DNA from: Dendrolimus kikuchii
Taxonomy: Eukaryota > Arthropoda > Insecta > Lepidoptera > Lasiocampidae
DNA: 64,000 nucleotides
NCBI GenBank assembly: GCA_019925095.2
Contig: CM034411.1
Span: forward strand, 10,066,001-10,130,000
Direction: 5' to 3'
The position numbers and the translations under genes were made by a program. Below, piece after piece: positions 11,603-22,464 of the stretch. The first letter of the stretch is position 1. Every line of letters starts with the position of its first letter. Below the pieces are notes generated by a model. That model worked only from the letters and a program-made list of their open reading frames with translations, was not told the origin of the DNA and searched no databases.

Positions 11603-12216
11603 TATTTATTACTCGTCGGCATTTGAACTAATAACATTTAAATTCTTTTATGGTCGTCTTCTTTTGTTTACTTATTGGCATACGCCATATTGTTGTATTG
11701 TGATCATTAGCCAGGTGTTACGGATTTAAAGTACAAGCTAGAGCTAGCTGAATCTAGGAAATTCGGTCCACGATGCCGGACGGACATATTGCATTCATGC
11801 AGTATAATACAATGACCTGATGGAGGGGGAAGGCAGTCGAGCGATAACCATAAGCGAAGCGAGACGTGTGTACTACAATCAGAAATCTAATAAGTGCCGA
11901 ACTTTGCGCGTTTTATTGAATTACGACCTTCTGCATTACGTTTGGACTTGTTGTGTTCGGTTATATTTGTACCTGTGTTATACGTGTTTGTATACATACA
12001 TACATACATACATAACTTCACGCTAGTTCCCTTGCGGGGTAGGCACGAACAACAGAGTGCCATTTAGGCTTATTCTTACACACCTCACTTGCCTCTTTGA
12101 CATTCATAACTCTTGTCATGCAAGCTCGTCTGTTCTTAAGGCTCGTGTTTGTATAGTTCTAATAAACTCTATAGTAATTCTAACGGCATTTTAATTCGAG
12201 TCTCGCGACTCGTAAC
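11603..12216 (+). mobile_element. Solo-LTR-like sequence 1 (with nested RTE tail)
   Basis: Homologous through most of its length to 17602-18070. Shared landmarks: GTCGGCATTTGAACTAAT near the start, CATTAGCCAGGTGT, TTACGACCTTCTGCATTACG, TTCTAATAAACTCTAT (polyadenylation-signal-like) and an end CGTAACAATA. A TATA-like element upstream and AATAAA downstream fit a U3-R-U5 layout. No gag or pol coding adjoins. Interrupted at 11995-12143 by an RTE tail. Confidence 0.6.
11983..12155 (-). mobile_element. RTE-type LINE tail with 12-bp target duplication
   Basis: A 149-bp minus-strand copy (11995-12143) that starts with CATA units and TAACTTCACGC. It is flanked by CGTGTTTGTATA at 11983-11994 and 12144-12155. 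The second LTR copy has the single uninterrupted CGTGTTTGTATAG at 17997-18009, an empty-site reference. Confidence 0.92.
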
Positions 12217-12299
12217 AATATTAAAAAAAACCGAATATTAAGGAAGATATATTCTAGTAAAGTAAACCTTCAATATAGAGTCTACTGATTTTATACTTT

Positions 12300-12492
12300 A
12301 CTAGCGGCCGGCGCGGTTTCACCCGCGCTCTGTCCCGCTCCCGTAATATATAGCGTCATGTTATATAGCCTATGACACTCCCTGTTCACGTAGCTTTCGA
12401 GCAGTAAAAGAATTTTTAAAATCGGTTAAGTAGATCCAGAGATTACCCCCTACAACGTCACAAACTTTACCTCTTTATAATATTAGTATAGA
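12300..12492 (-). mobile_element. Small Helitron (about 200 bp)
   Basis: The minus strand runs from TCTATACTAATATTATAAAG to GCCGGCCGCTAGT. Same family as the plus-strand copy at 13588-13790. Non-autonomous. Confidence 0.85.
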
Positions 12493-12639
12493 TTTCTTTT
12501 TTAGTGTTCCATAAATATTTTGACAAAAATGAAAGCCTTATAATGGCTTGTCCGCGTGATAACTAAAACCGTATGAAAAAGAAAAAACTTATACTTTAAA
12601 AAGGCTTGTTGCCAGTGGATGGTAACTTAGATCCATTCT

Positions 12640-12800
12640 GTTCACACTCGGCTACGTTTCGGGCCTCAAACCACGCATTCGTTTCTCTCCTCATATTACA
12701 GTAGATTTAGTTTTCTCATGGTCTTCACTACCTACTATTATGAGACCATTAGCACACATATCCTTCCTGATGTCAAACAAGTTTTACTTAGGCCAGCAAA
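12640..12800. repeat. Possible eroded LINE tail
   Basis: Includes TTCGGGCCTCAAACCACGCA and TTATGAGACCATTAG. It is loosely similar to the segments at 20.8-20.94 and 32.35-32.48 kb. Assignment is weak. Confidence 0.3.
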
Positions 12801-12944
12801 CCTGACCTGACCTGGAGACCTGCGACAGAGGGTCATGGCTAAGTTTCTCCACATACCTAACTAGTTTCCTTAAACCCAACCACACGAGCGTAGGAGACTC
12901 CAAGAAGTACAGGAGCTTACAAGCTTTTGAGATCCTAGATATTA

Positions 12945-13195
12945 TGTAGCAGCAGAGTGCTAGCCAAGACGAGTAAAACGAGCCCAAACACGACGGGTCT
13001 ATCTAGTTAGTTTAGTACAGGAGTTCCTATGGCCACCTTCCGACTCCATCATCAGATCAGTTCCATGGTACCATATTATTTCATTATCACGCAATATACA
13101 TATGCGTGCAAAATTTCAGCTCAATCGGAAAACGGGAAGTTGCTCAAATTTAACTTGCAAGATTCCACCCGAACTTACATCCATTGGAAGTTAAT
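12945..13195 (-). repeat. Dispersed repeat, copy 1
   Basis: Inverted relative to 47745-47985. Shared motifs include TGGTACCAT, GATCTGATGATGGAGTCGGA, GGTGGCCATAGGA and GAGCTGAAATTTTGCA. Class not determined. Confidence 0.7.
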
Positions 13196-13587
13196 AAAAA
13201 GTTAATAAAAATAAAAGGTATGATGAATATTTTGCAGCTCAAGTAATGTTGGTCGTTAAGTTCATTGTCGCACTTGACCCCTTTCACAGAAAACACAAGT
13301 TACGTTATCAAGATCGCAACATACCATTGTTTATTCGATGAGCATACCCACGCCCCGCTAATTATTTCCGAACAAAAAACACTAATATTCCGTACACGTT
13401 ACGAATTTTAATGTAATCAACGCGATGTTCAGACGGAAATGTTCCGAAAATCTGCAAATTAGTTCTTAATACAGTTATTGCTCACATTTTCGCAACTTTG
13501 AAGATAATTAAGACGTAAAGATTTTGTTAGCGAGCCTTAATTTGATTTAATATCCGGATTTTGTAGAAAAGTAGTAATTTTTACTAA

Positions 13588-13790
13588 TCTATACTAATAT
13601 TATAAAAAGGTAAAGTTTGTGAGTTTGTGACGTTGTAGGGGATAATCTCTGGATTCTACTAAACCGATTTTAAAAATTCTTCTGCTGTTCGAAAGCTAAG
13701 TTAACAGGGAGTGTTATAGGCTACATAACATGACGCTATATACCACGGGAGCTTGACAAACCGCGGGTGAAACCGCGCCGGGCCGCTAGT
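13588..13790 (+). mobile_element. Small Helitron (about 200 bp)
   Basis: Starts TCTATACTAATATTATAAAA and ends GCCGGGCCGCTAGT, flanked by A and T as expected for Helitron insertion. The interior matches 12300-12492 reversed (CGTTGTAGGGGATAATCTCT). Confidence 0.88.
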
Positions 13791-13913
13791 TTATTATATA
13801 CTAGATTTGCGTATCTATGACAACGTTTTACTGAATCGCGGCGGCGGCAAAAGAACACAACTGCACCGCAGTCTTTTTGTCCATATCGTCTATGTCGAGG
13901 AAATTACGTCATA

Positions 13914-13967
13914 TATCGGGATGTAAAACATCCTAGGTCAATACCTAGGATGGTTTACATCCCGATA
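13914..13967. repeat. 54-bp hairpin, 25-bp arms
   Basis: Arms 13914-13938 and 13943-13967 are reverse complements with one mismatch, separated by CAAT. It has the geometry of a snap-back repeat; no adjacent element was recognised. Confidence 0.9.
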
Positions 13968-14270
13968 ATAACCATATTCCGAATTAATACCCGGGATAAA
14001 AGCCAGATCTGTGTGGAGTTTCATTTAAATTCATTCAGTTAGTCACGTGACTCTAACAGACAGATAAAAAAAGTTGCATTTTCGGAATCTGCCAGTCCGA
14101 ATTAGCCCCCCTGATCTATAGGGGGTGTACAATCTCTACACGTCCTACAGATTTATTATGGTATAAATGTTGGTATATATATATCGATAGATTATAGATA
14201 GATAGACCGTGTGATAAACCAAATTCTATTATATTCATTCCCTTAATCTCAACATTTTAATAATAATAAT

Positions 14271-14526
14271 TTTCATCCGTGCAGCAACGTAGAAAGAATA
14301 CAATTTCCTGCAGCCTGGCGGCGAAAAACAACCCTCAGCAAAGTAGAGTTTTTGTCCGTTTGGATGGCTACCACCCCTGGTATGCCGCCAAACCAACCTT
14401 AAGTATTGTTCCGGCATTAGTGGCCACGTTCCAGCCGCCCTTTAGAGAGCGGCAGCTAATTGGTAACACCTTCGGTTTTACAAATGTCCATAGGCGACGG
14501 TCTGCTGAAGTCATGCAATAAAAAAA
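14271..14526 (+). mobile_element. SINE-B copy 4 (internal deletions)
   Basis: Starts TTTCATCCGTGCAGCAACG and ends AAGTCATGCAATAAAAAA. It lacks parts of the GTCGTAAGAGGCGAC core and the CGCTTTCCATC segment. Confidence 0.8.
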
Positions 14527-14544
14527 CAAAGAAATTTCACGATA

Positions 14545-14785
14545 TTTTTGGTGCTAAACGCAGCATTGTCCCACTTGATAGTAATCGTAATTGGTACTGC
14601 TGCTGGCGGTGGATGTTTGCAATACCAAAGGCATTGCTAACGCGTGACCCGCATTAATACAATTTCAGGACGCCCTTCTTAAAATGCTCTCCGTGTCGAA
14701 GCGCGCAGGGAAAACCTCGGCGGAAATTTCTCCCCAGTTCGTTATTGTACGCGAAATAAACGCGAATCGTAATTCCTGAATCCAA
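14545..14785 (-). pseudogene. Jockey/CR1-like LINE C-terminal remnant
   Basis: The reversed sequence around 14660-14760 matches the 25.7-25.85 kb stretch (ATTTCGCGTACAATAACG, GAAATTTCCGCCGAGG). It encodes remnants of a TFISRT..WRKLPAEVFP-like C-terminus. Broken. Confidence 0.6.
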
Positions 14786-14789
14786 TCGA

Positions 14790-15335
14790 GCCTGAATTCA
14801 ATCGAATGACATATCCCAGTTTTACAGGTTCACCGATTCGTTAAGCGTTTAATTTTCACTTGAAAGCTTTGTCATGCCAGATTGTACATACATGTACGAG
14901 ACTGTATAAGTGGATACAATATTACACGTGCATATACTGTGCGAAATGAGATCAACTCGATCGAGAGCTGATATAAAAGGATACGGTAAACAATAACCGC
15001 ACCTTGTGCTAATAAAACTGTAAATGAAACTCTTTGGTTTGTAAACTGCACTGTAGATTATTTTGTATACAATTCAATTTTTAAAGGACCTATATTTAAC
15101 GGTAGCGACATTGAAATATGATAGGTGGAGTGTAATAAAATCAAGATTTAAGATCTACGAACCTCAGACAACCATGGACCTTTACCTCGTATTACTTAAC
15201 AAAAGACTCACGCTTTCTTGTGTTACATGGTTTTGAAAAATAAAAGCAGATTAGCCTCCACTAAGCTACATAATCAATAATCATATTTTACTTAGTCTGA
15301 TATTTGCTTAGAGACGAACTTTTTTTTCTTATTGT
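14790..15335. other. AT-rich DNA, nothing recognised
   Basis: No element or frame supported. Confidence 0.35.
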
Positions 15336-15337
15336 TT

Positions 15338-15500
15338 GCGTATAGGAAAACAGGTACGCACTCCACCTGATAGTAAGTGGCGTGTTTACTGTAGCCCATG
15401 GCCCACTGCAAAATAAACAGAGCAGATGTGTTGCCAGCACAAAGCAGAGAAAGTCACTGCTCCTCTACAGTATCGGCCGGCGCAGCGACATTCCGTGATT
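15338..15500 (-). mobile_element. Eroded LINE 3' tail
   Basis: GGAAAACAGGTACGCACTCC, TAGTAAGTGGCGTGTTTACT and GTGTTGCCAGCACA follow the order of the reversed LINE tail at 1.15 and 25.62 kb. Very diverged. Confidence 0.45.
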
Positions 15501-15504
15501 TTTG

Positions 15505-16330
15505 GTTGTATAATAAATACATCTTGGAGACTTCACATATATGTTTAAAGAGGCTTTCAACAAGAGTCCCTTAATGCAGGGATGTGGTAAAACCGCTAGA
15601 ATCCGTTCTACAGCTTGCACACTTATGTAGAGTTACGCAGGCTCACGTAAAAGTACATTATCAAAGAAACCCAGAATTTTCTTTAGTAACTTAGAATATG
15701 GCACACCAAGCAACTCGTCGCACAGATTTTGTTGGAAAGAACCATTAACGACCCCTCGCCGCTTATTTAGAGACTCAATTATAAAACACTTTAACTGTGT
15801 GAAAAGGAGCGTTACTTTAATATTTGTAGTCTAGTACGCAATGGGACGCTTCGTGTTAACTTAAACTCTTAAAGCATCAAGTGGAAGTAGCGACAATGTC
15901 GTTTGTTTTATTGATTGCGTAAGGACCACCTCCCTTTTAGGACTGGGTTTAGAAAGTTGGCTGCGACTATCGGATGAAATGCGTGTAGTATACTCGAATG
16001 ACAATACCGTTTTAAATTTGAAAAGTCCCAAACTGTGTTTTGGATTAAAATAATTTAATGAAACTGAACTACAAGTTTACATCGTATCGCCTTAAGCGAG
16101 CGTAGTAGGCCGTACTATACCGAACACAGGCTAGACGTCCAGGAAGTAGTAGCACATCGAGTGATCAATTATATAATTTTCAAACTCATCTAAAAGGTGT
16201 TATTCAAATTCTAAAAAAAATGGATTGATTGAGTAACAAGCGACTAGTGTTTTTCCTTTTGTAGACTAGATAATTTCGAATCGGGGGTGGCCTAATGTTA
16301 GCTGCATTCAAATAAGCATTTCAACGGATA
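15505..16330. other. No recognised element
   Basis: No coding or repeat structure that I can support. Confidence 0.35.
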
Positions 16331-16332
16331 AT

Positions 16333-16534
16333 TATATTAGGGTGGCGAAAAAAAACCGTTTTTTTTTAGTCTCGAGTGAAAAAAACTATAGTTTTTGATG
16401 TTCTAACAACTCCCTTCAAAGGACAGGTAAAAAAAATTATTTAAGAACGCTCCAAATTTTTTAAGATTTCAAAAATCGCCAGAAACTCGAGACTCAAAAA
16501 AAATAAGACGGTTATTTTGCGCCCCCCTAATATA
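16333..16534. mobile_element. MITE with imperfect TIRs
   Basis: The left end ATTAGGGTGGCGAAAAAAAA and the right end TTTTGCGCCCCCCTAAT are inverted repeats. The similarity continues inward to GTCTCGAGT / ACTCGAGAC. TATA lies directly outside both ends (16333-16336, 16531-16534), a possible target duplication. Confidence 0.65.
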
Positions 16535-16539
16535 TATTA

Positions 16540-17215
16540 TGTTTATTAAACTGAATGTAATACACGATTTTAAGAAGACAACAAAAGTGGTGACAAAAAA
16601 ATAATTTAAATATTATTACATCTTCAATTACATTCTACAATTACATCTCAAGTGCCAGTGTAAAGTTATCAAACATAATTTTAACATAGACAGAACAAAA
16701 TCTCCCTGAAATTGTAACAAAATCTCAACCGGCCGTAACGTATGAAAGTGACAGATCCATCACAACATTAATATTGCTTCATTAGAGCAATTTTCGAGTA
16801 CAATTAACTGTTTACAAAACAACCGTACACCATTAACGACTCTGCTGGCGTGCTACATTACGTCACAACTGGAGCCTCGTGTTGGACGATCCAGATGTGA
16901 TGCGGAGATCGCATTGTTTCTTGCCGCCTTGAGTTTTAACGAGTCGGTTAGACGCATATGTCAATAGGGCTGTCACTTCCAGAGTTTACAATGCAACGAC
17001 TGTTTCACTATTTTATGGTTCGAGGTATGCAAACTAGCAGTCGATCTACCTAAATTACAAGCGGTTACTGCTGCCTATTTTTAAGAGAAACGCACCTACT
17101 AAAATATTCACTGTATTTATGTACGTATTCCGACACAGTATTGGAATTTTAATTGTAATTCAGATTATATGAAAAATTTTGTAGATACACAAGAATAATT
17201 TACTAAACGTCGCTA
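16540..17215. other. AT-rich DNA, nothing recognised
   Basis: Nothing supportable. Confidence 0.35.
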
Positions 17216-17223
17216 ATGGCCTA

Positions 17224-17355
17224 GGTCCCTATGTATATCACTATTCATTCACTTGGTTTATCATGCGTGAAATTTTGACATTACTTGTATGTTAAAGCTT
17301 ATGTCAAATTTTAAGCGATAGTAAGGCAAATGAACGGTCGGTAAGATATAGGAAC
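17224..17355. mobile_element. Palindromic MITE, GGTTCCTATATCTTACC family
   Basis: Left arm GGTCCCTATGTATATCAC and right arm GGTAAGATATAGGAACC are imperfect inverted repeats. The centre contains AAATTTTGACAT and its complement ATGTCAAATTTT. One arm recurs at 20.15, 20.5 and 39.93 kb. Confidence 0.7.
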
Positions 17356-17601
17356 CGACTATTAATCGACAACAATGGATTCAACTCGTGACAAGTTTTA
17401 ACAAATAATATTGTGTAATCTTTCATAAAACTAATTGTAGAATACTTAAAGACTAACATCAAAGACCCCATAAACATTTGATAGTTACTTGTTTATACTA
17501 TATTCTTGCTTAGCTGAACTGGTATGTAAGGTAACGTTAATACTGTTACAACTTAGGCCCCGACAAAGACAAATTCCAGGTACAAATCTGTAAAAGCACA
17601 T

Positions 17602-18071
17602 TTTATTACCTGTCGGCATTTAAACTAATTGTAATCCTTTTATGATCGTCTTCTTTTGTTCACTTATTTATTGGCATACATTTCTAATTATTGTAGAGAA
17701 CAGCCGATTGTTCTAATGTACTCGTTTACGGCCGCTTGCGGATGCATCATTAGCCAGGTGTACGGATTACGATTACTAGGAAATTGAGTGGACATTCGAA
17801 TTTGTGAAGTATAAAACGACGGGCTGATTGAGAGACGGGCTCAGAGGGGTCAGTTGAGCTACGACTACGACACTGGTGTGACGTGTGTACATTCGGGAAT
17901 CTAATAGTGACGGACTTTGCGCGTTGTATTGAATTACGACCTTCTGCATTACGTTTGGATTTGTTGTGTTCGGTTATATTTGTACCTGTGTTATACGTGT
18001 TTGTATAGTTCTAATAAACTCTATAATAATTCTAATGGCATTTTAATTCGAATTACGCTAATTCGTAACAA
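17602..18071 (+). mobile_element. Solo-LTR-like sequence 2
   Basis: From TGTCGGCATTTAAACTAATT (17611) to CTAATTCGTAACA, i.e. TG...CA ends. A TATA-like GTATAAAACG lies near 17810 and TTCTAATAAACTC near 18009. Homologous to 11603-12216 but without the RTE insertion. No gag-pol nearby. Confidence 0.65.
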
Positions 18072-18644
18072 TACAATAACTCATGAGAGATGAAGGGACA
18101 CCGGTTATGACAGGTATAGTAAGTCCTACACCAAATTACGTTTGTCTTATGAATACAATAGATTACATTACAAGAAAATAAAGAAGAAAAACGGCAGAAG
18201 CATTATTACATGAAAATATTGGCCAATGTCATATATATCTCTCCCTACTTCCAAAGTGGCAACCCTAATACTCTTATGAACGGATTGCAGTGAAAAAATA
18301 TCATAAACTGCGCAGGGCGTTGGCCCGAGCACGTTACACAGACTTCTTCATTTGGTATGAGATAAAAATCTTCATATGTCAGTCAGTATGTTGTTTTATT
18401 TTTGATATATCATCTTCGTTATCTAGATCCGTGGGGTGTTATGATAATATTGCATTTAAAAACTATGTATGTGTCTATGACAATTTCAAGTTATTCAAAC
18501 AGACTTAAATTTATATTGGATATTGTAACAGTTTTGGCAAAAATGGAATCCTTGTGACTTCGTCTTGTCCCACAGTATAATAACAAAGCACGAGCCATGT
18601 CCTATCCGACCATCCATCTATCAGTCTCTCCATTTAGAATGAAG

Positions 18645-18998
18645 AAGTGAATGATGTGATAAAGAACAGTACGATAAAGGAACGTTGTGGATTGAAAGAA
18701 GATATAATAACAAGACTTGACAAAGAAATGTAAAGGTTATTTATTATAATGGACGAAAAAGACTGACAAAATAAGTGTATGACAAAAGTGTGGGTAGTAG
18801 AGTTAGTGCAGGTAGACCGCAACGTAAATCGCAGATGTCTGAAAGAATGACCAAGTCAAAAGCACCTACAATGAACGTGTATGTAAGAAGAGATTACCGA
18901 ATATAGATGAAGCAAAAGATGTATGTGAAGATCGTAGCAAGTGGAAATCTATCGTCTTTGTCTACCCCTATAGGAAACAGGCGTGATAATATGTATAT
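18645..18998 (+). pseudogene. RTE-type LINE C-terminal remnant
   Basis: Frames with stops encode STIKERCGLKEDIITRLDKE, then GRPQRKS-like and a final CLPL..GNRRD before TATG-like units. This resembles the RERxGLKEDVxTRxERGMLRWFGH..GRPRK C-terminus of lepidopteran RTE-like LINEs. Many stops, dead. Confidence 0.6.
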
Positions 18999-19056
18999 GT
19001 GAAATCGTTAAACAACTAAAAACTGACCATACTTTTGTCAATTCACGCACAAGTAA

Positions 19057-19363
19057 TTTTTATCAGTGCAGGAATGGAGAAAGTATACAAATTCCTGAGG
19101 CCGGGCGGCCTGTTGTAAGGGGCGACAAAACAACCCATAACCAGGTGGTGGGTATTTGCCCGTTTGGATGGCTACCACCCCTGGTATAGAGTGTGCAGCC
19201 ATAACAAGCTTGAGTTGTATGCCGGCATTAGTAGCCAGGTTCCAGATCCCCTTTAGAGAGCGGCAACACATTGGTAGCACCTTTGGCGTTACAAATGTCC
19301 ATAGGTAACCGCTTTCCATCAGGTGGGTCATCTGCCTGTTTGCCGAACTCATACAATAAAAAA
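19057..19363 (+). mobile_element. SINE-B copy 5, full length
   Basis: TTTTATCAGTGCAGGAATGG start, GGGCGGCCTGTTGTAAGGGG core and CTCATACAATAAAAAAT end. Confidence 0.85.
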
Positions 19364-19488
19364 TAAAATAAGACACAAAGACGGGTTCCTTGAAGGTAAC
19401 CAACATCCACTGTCATCTGTCATTTGGCTACAGTACCTAAAAAATATTTAATCGCATATAATCTCAATAACATCTCAACGTATAGATT

Positions 19489-20034
19489 GAGATCCCAGTC
19501 GCCCCAGACTTATGTTATTTTAGGAAAGATGAAATTTTCAATATCGGTAGTTTAACATAAACTTAGAAAGGAATGTATACTCGCTAAGCTGAAAGCGGGG
19601 CCGTTTTTCAGGTAGCAGCTATCAAAGGTGGAAAATAACCATGCTAACTTACGTCAAAGTAGCAAGGCTAGTTTTTACATTGTCATATATGATATTGTTA
19701 TAAACGAAGATATGCAGTTGCCAGATACTTCCTGTGGGCGATAACTTTTGACAGACACTTTAAAAAAATGGGAACTTACGTCATTTTAGGAAGGCTGAAT
19801 TATATAATATATTACCAAGTATAATATTTTAAAATATTTTCCAATGAGCCAGACAAATCTGACGGGCCAAACATCTTCCCATTGTTATTTTCCACCTTTG
19901 ATAGCTGCTACCTGAAAAACGGCCCCGCTTTCAGCTTAGCAAGTATCCATTCCTTTCTAAGTTTATATTAAACTACCGATCCTAAAAATTTCAACTTTCC
20001 TAAAATCACGTAAGTCTGGGGTGACTGGGATCTC
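19489..20034. mobile_element. MITE/foldback element with ~150-bp TIRs
   Basis: Left arm 19489-19640 begins GAGATCCCAGTCGCCCCAGA. Right arm 19884-20034 is its reverse complement with few differences, ending CTGGGGTGACTGGGATCTC. The arms share GCTGAAAGCGGGGCCGTTTT and GGTAGCAGCTATCAAAGGTG. The 243-bp centre is AT-rich with no transposase frame. No clear target duplication was found. Confidence 0.9.
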
Positions 20035-20146
20035 TATTTAGTATGTGCGTTGTTATTTTAATCACACTGTATCCCGTGACGTTACAGTATAATGCGCCCT
20101 TCTACCCGCGTGTTGATTGATGATGTACTTATTTTTACCTATAGTT

Positions 20147-20583
20147 TATATATGGCCGGTTCCTACATCTTACCATTTTTTTAATGCATGAATTCAGCAG
20201 ACAGGCCGACGGCCCACGTGATAAAAAGCGGTTACACATACGCACATATGTGCGATGCTGTCGCTATCTAAAGGGGTATTGGTACCTGGCTACTAATGCG
20301 TGAACACAACTCAAGGTTGTTATGACGGCACATACTAGACCAGGGTTGGTAGCCTTCCAGACAGGCAAATACCCTACCTACCTGGCTGGCTGTGGGTTTT
20401 GTCGCCTCTTACGACATACCGCCTGGCCGCAGGAAATTGTATTCTTTCTCCGTTCCTGTACAGATAAATGCTATACATTCATTTGCCCTACCATCGGTTG
20501 AATTTTTGATATTAGATGGAGCTTATGTCAAAATTTACCGATAGTAAGACAAATGAGCGGTCGGTAAGATACAGGAACCGGGT
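20147..20583. mobile_element. Palindromic MITE interrupted by a SINE
   Basis: Left end GGCCGGTTCCTACATCTTACC and right end GGTAAGATACAGGAACCGG are inverted repeats of the 17.22-17.36 kb family. SINE-B copy 6 (20175-20468) lies between the left arm and the rest. Confidence 0.7.
20175..20468 (-). mobile_element. SINE-B copy 6
   Basis: The minus strand starts TTTATCTGTACAGGAACGG and ends GCTGAATTCATGCATTAAAA. Imperfect duplications CTTACCATT and CTATACATT adjoin its two ends. Confidence 0.8.
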
Positions 20584-20591
20584 CACTGTAA

Positions 20592-20769
20592 ACTAGCTTT
20601 TTCCCGCGGCTTCGCTCACATTTAAAAAATCCGCGATGAAAAATAGAGTATGTGCTATTCCAGGCTATATAATCTATCTCTGTGCCAAATTTCATCCACA
20701 TCCGTTCAGCCGTTCTACTGTGTCAAACATCAATTCGAACTTTCACAATAATTATATTATTAGTATAGA
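20592..20769 (-). mobile_element. Small Helitron
   Basis: The minus strand starts TCTATACTAATAATATAATT and ends AGCCGCGGGAAAAAGCTAGT. Non-autonomous, 178 bp. Confidence 0.75.
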
Positions 20770-20799
20770 TTATTATAATATAATATAAGTAATAATTCA

Positions 20800-20937
20800 T
20801 CGTCATCATCATCCGAGCGTTAAATGCCGGTTGCGTTCGGAGTGTTCACTCCGAAACCTAGGATTCGTTTCCTACTTTTTCTACTAGACTTCGCGCGGTC
20901 TTCGTCATCCCCTGTTTTGAGACCATTGGTATGCATG
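20800..20937 (-). mobile_element. LINE 3' tail with GATGAT end
   Basis: Reversed, it ends GCATTTAACGCTCGGATGATGATGA; the same sequence is seen reversed at 32.35-32.48 kb. A CATCATCATC tail fits an RTE-type 3' end. Confidence 0.5.
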
Positions 20938-20939
20938 TC

Positions 20940-21117
20940 ACCTAATATAGCAGACAAACTGCAAGAGTGTCGCTTACGCTGGTACGGCCACGTTTTACGG
21001 AGACCAGCTAATTATGTGGGGAACAAATGTCTAGCCATGCCGCCTCCGCCAGGTCCCGGTCGAAGGGGAAGGCCCAAGAAATGTTAGCTTGACGTTATGA
21101 AGGATGACATGCGTACC
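20940..21117 (+). pseudogene. Endonuclease-RT LINE C-terminal remnant
   Basis: Encodes IADKLQECRLRWYGHVLRRP, then PGPGRRGRPKKC, a stop, and LDVMKDDMR. LRWYGHVxRR plus RGRPKKxWLDV is an RTE-like LINE C-terminal signature. The stop sits where Trp is expected. Confidence 0.7.
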
Positions 21118-21119
21118 AA

Positions 21120-21570
21120 TACCAATATAAATAATAAGTATATAGATAATATTAGCAAATACCCTCGCATCTACTACAGTAACGATTGAAGAATAAACTA
21201 CAACTACACACACGTATGTGTTGTACACAAACATTTGCGGCATTGTTTTACTGCTAAAATGGAACCTTATACTCACATGACTGTACAATCTATGTATCAT
21301 AATAGATTAGTCATTATCAGTACCTACCTATTTAAATTTAACTGCTCCAAACATGACATTCCAAACTATATAAAGAGTAGATATAGACATAATTAAAAAA
21401 TTTAAAAAGGAAATCGTTTCCATTGACCTCTGCGTACCAAACGATCTAGATGTCTCTTCAAGTATATTTCACTCGATTATCGCAATACATATATACATCA
21501 AAAAGTCCTAAAAGAATCGATCAAGTGTAGTAAATCATCACAATCATACAATAATACATACAACAGTAAT
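21120..21570. other. AT-rich DNA, nothing recognised
   Basis: Nothing supportable. Confidence 0.35.
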
Positions 21571-21575
21571 ACAAT

Positions 21576-21888
21576 CATATCCGCGCAGGAACGGAGAAAG
21601 AATACAATTTCCTGCGGCCGGGCGGCTTGTCCTAACAGGCGACTAAACAACCCACAGCCAGGCGGTAGGGCATTTGCCCGACTGGATGGCTACCACCCCT
21701 GGTATAGAGCATGCTGCCATAACAACTTTGAGTTGTGTTCCGGCATTAGTAACCAGGTTCCAGACTCACTTAAGAGAGCAGCAGCGCATTTGTAGTACCT
21801 TTGGTGTTGCAAATGTCCATAGGCGATGGTAACCGCTTTCCATCCAGTGGGCCGTCTGCCTGTCTGCTGAACTCCTGCAATAAAAAAA
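21576..21888 (+). mobile_element. SINE-B copy 7, full length
   Basis: CATATCCGCGCAGGAACGG start, CCTAACAGGCGACTAAACAA core and AACTCCTGCAATAAAAAAA end. Confidence 0.88.
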
Positions 21889-22262
21889 TAACAAAAAAAA
21901 CAGTTTATATTACGATTCAGTAGTTTCTGCGAAAAATGACTGTGATTCATAAGATACATTACAGACACGGTATGACATGACAGTATTACAACGATTCCGT
22001 TTGTACCAAAATAACTACGGAACGGTACAAATCCAACTGCGTTTAAAAGCCATTAAGTTAGTTTTACTTTATGTCACGTATTTTATTTCCAAGGCATAAA
22101 ACCGTGAATCGATGTTATTGGAACTAGAATTTAAATAATAATTAGATAAACAAAAAGTCAGCTCAAAATAGGGAATTATAACATTTTTCTAATTCAGCAA
22201 GTTGTACAAGACACAACTTCAACATCATTTTCAAGGTAGACAGATGACACGCTATTATAGTG

Positions 22263-22464
22263 CCGACTGGATGGCTACCACCCCTGGTCTAAAGTATGTC
22301 GCCATAAGAACCTTGAGTTGTGTTCCGGCATTAGTGACCAGGTTCCAGTTTCCCTTAAGAGAGCAGCAGCGCATTTGTAGCAACTTTGCTGTTGCAAATG
22401 TCCATAGGCGATGGTAACCCCTTTCCAACAAGTGGGCCGTCTGCCTGTCTGCTGACCTCCTGCA

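Noticed and set aside
11603..18071. One intact LTR retrotransposon spanning both LTR-like copies
   Set aside because: No gag, protease, RT or integrase motif in the interval; it is filled with unrelated small elements.
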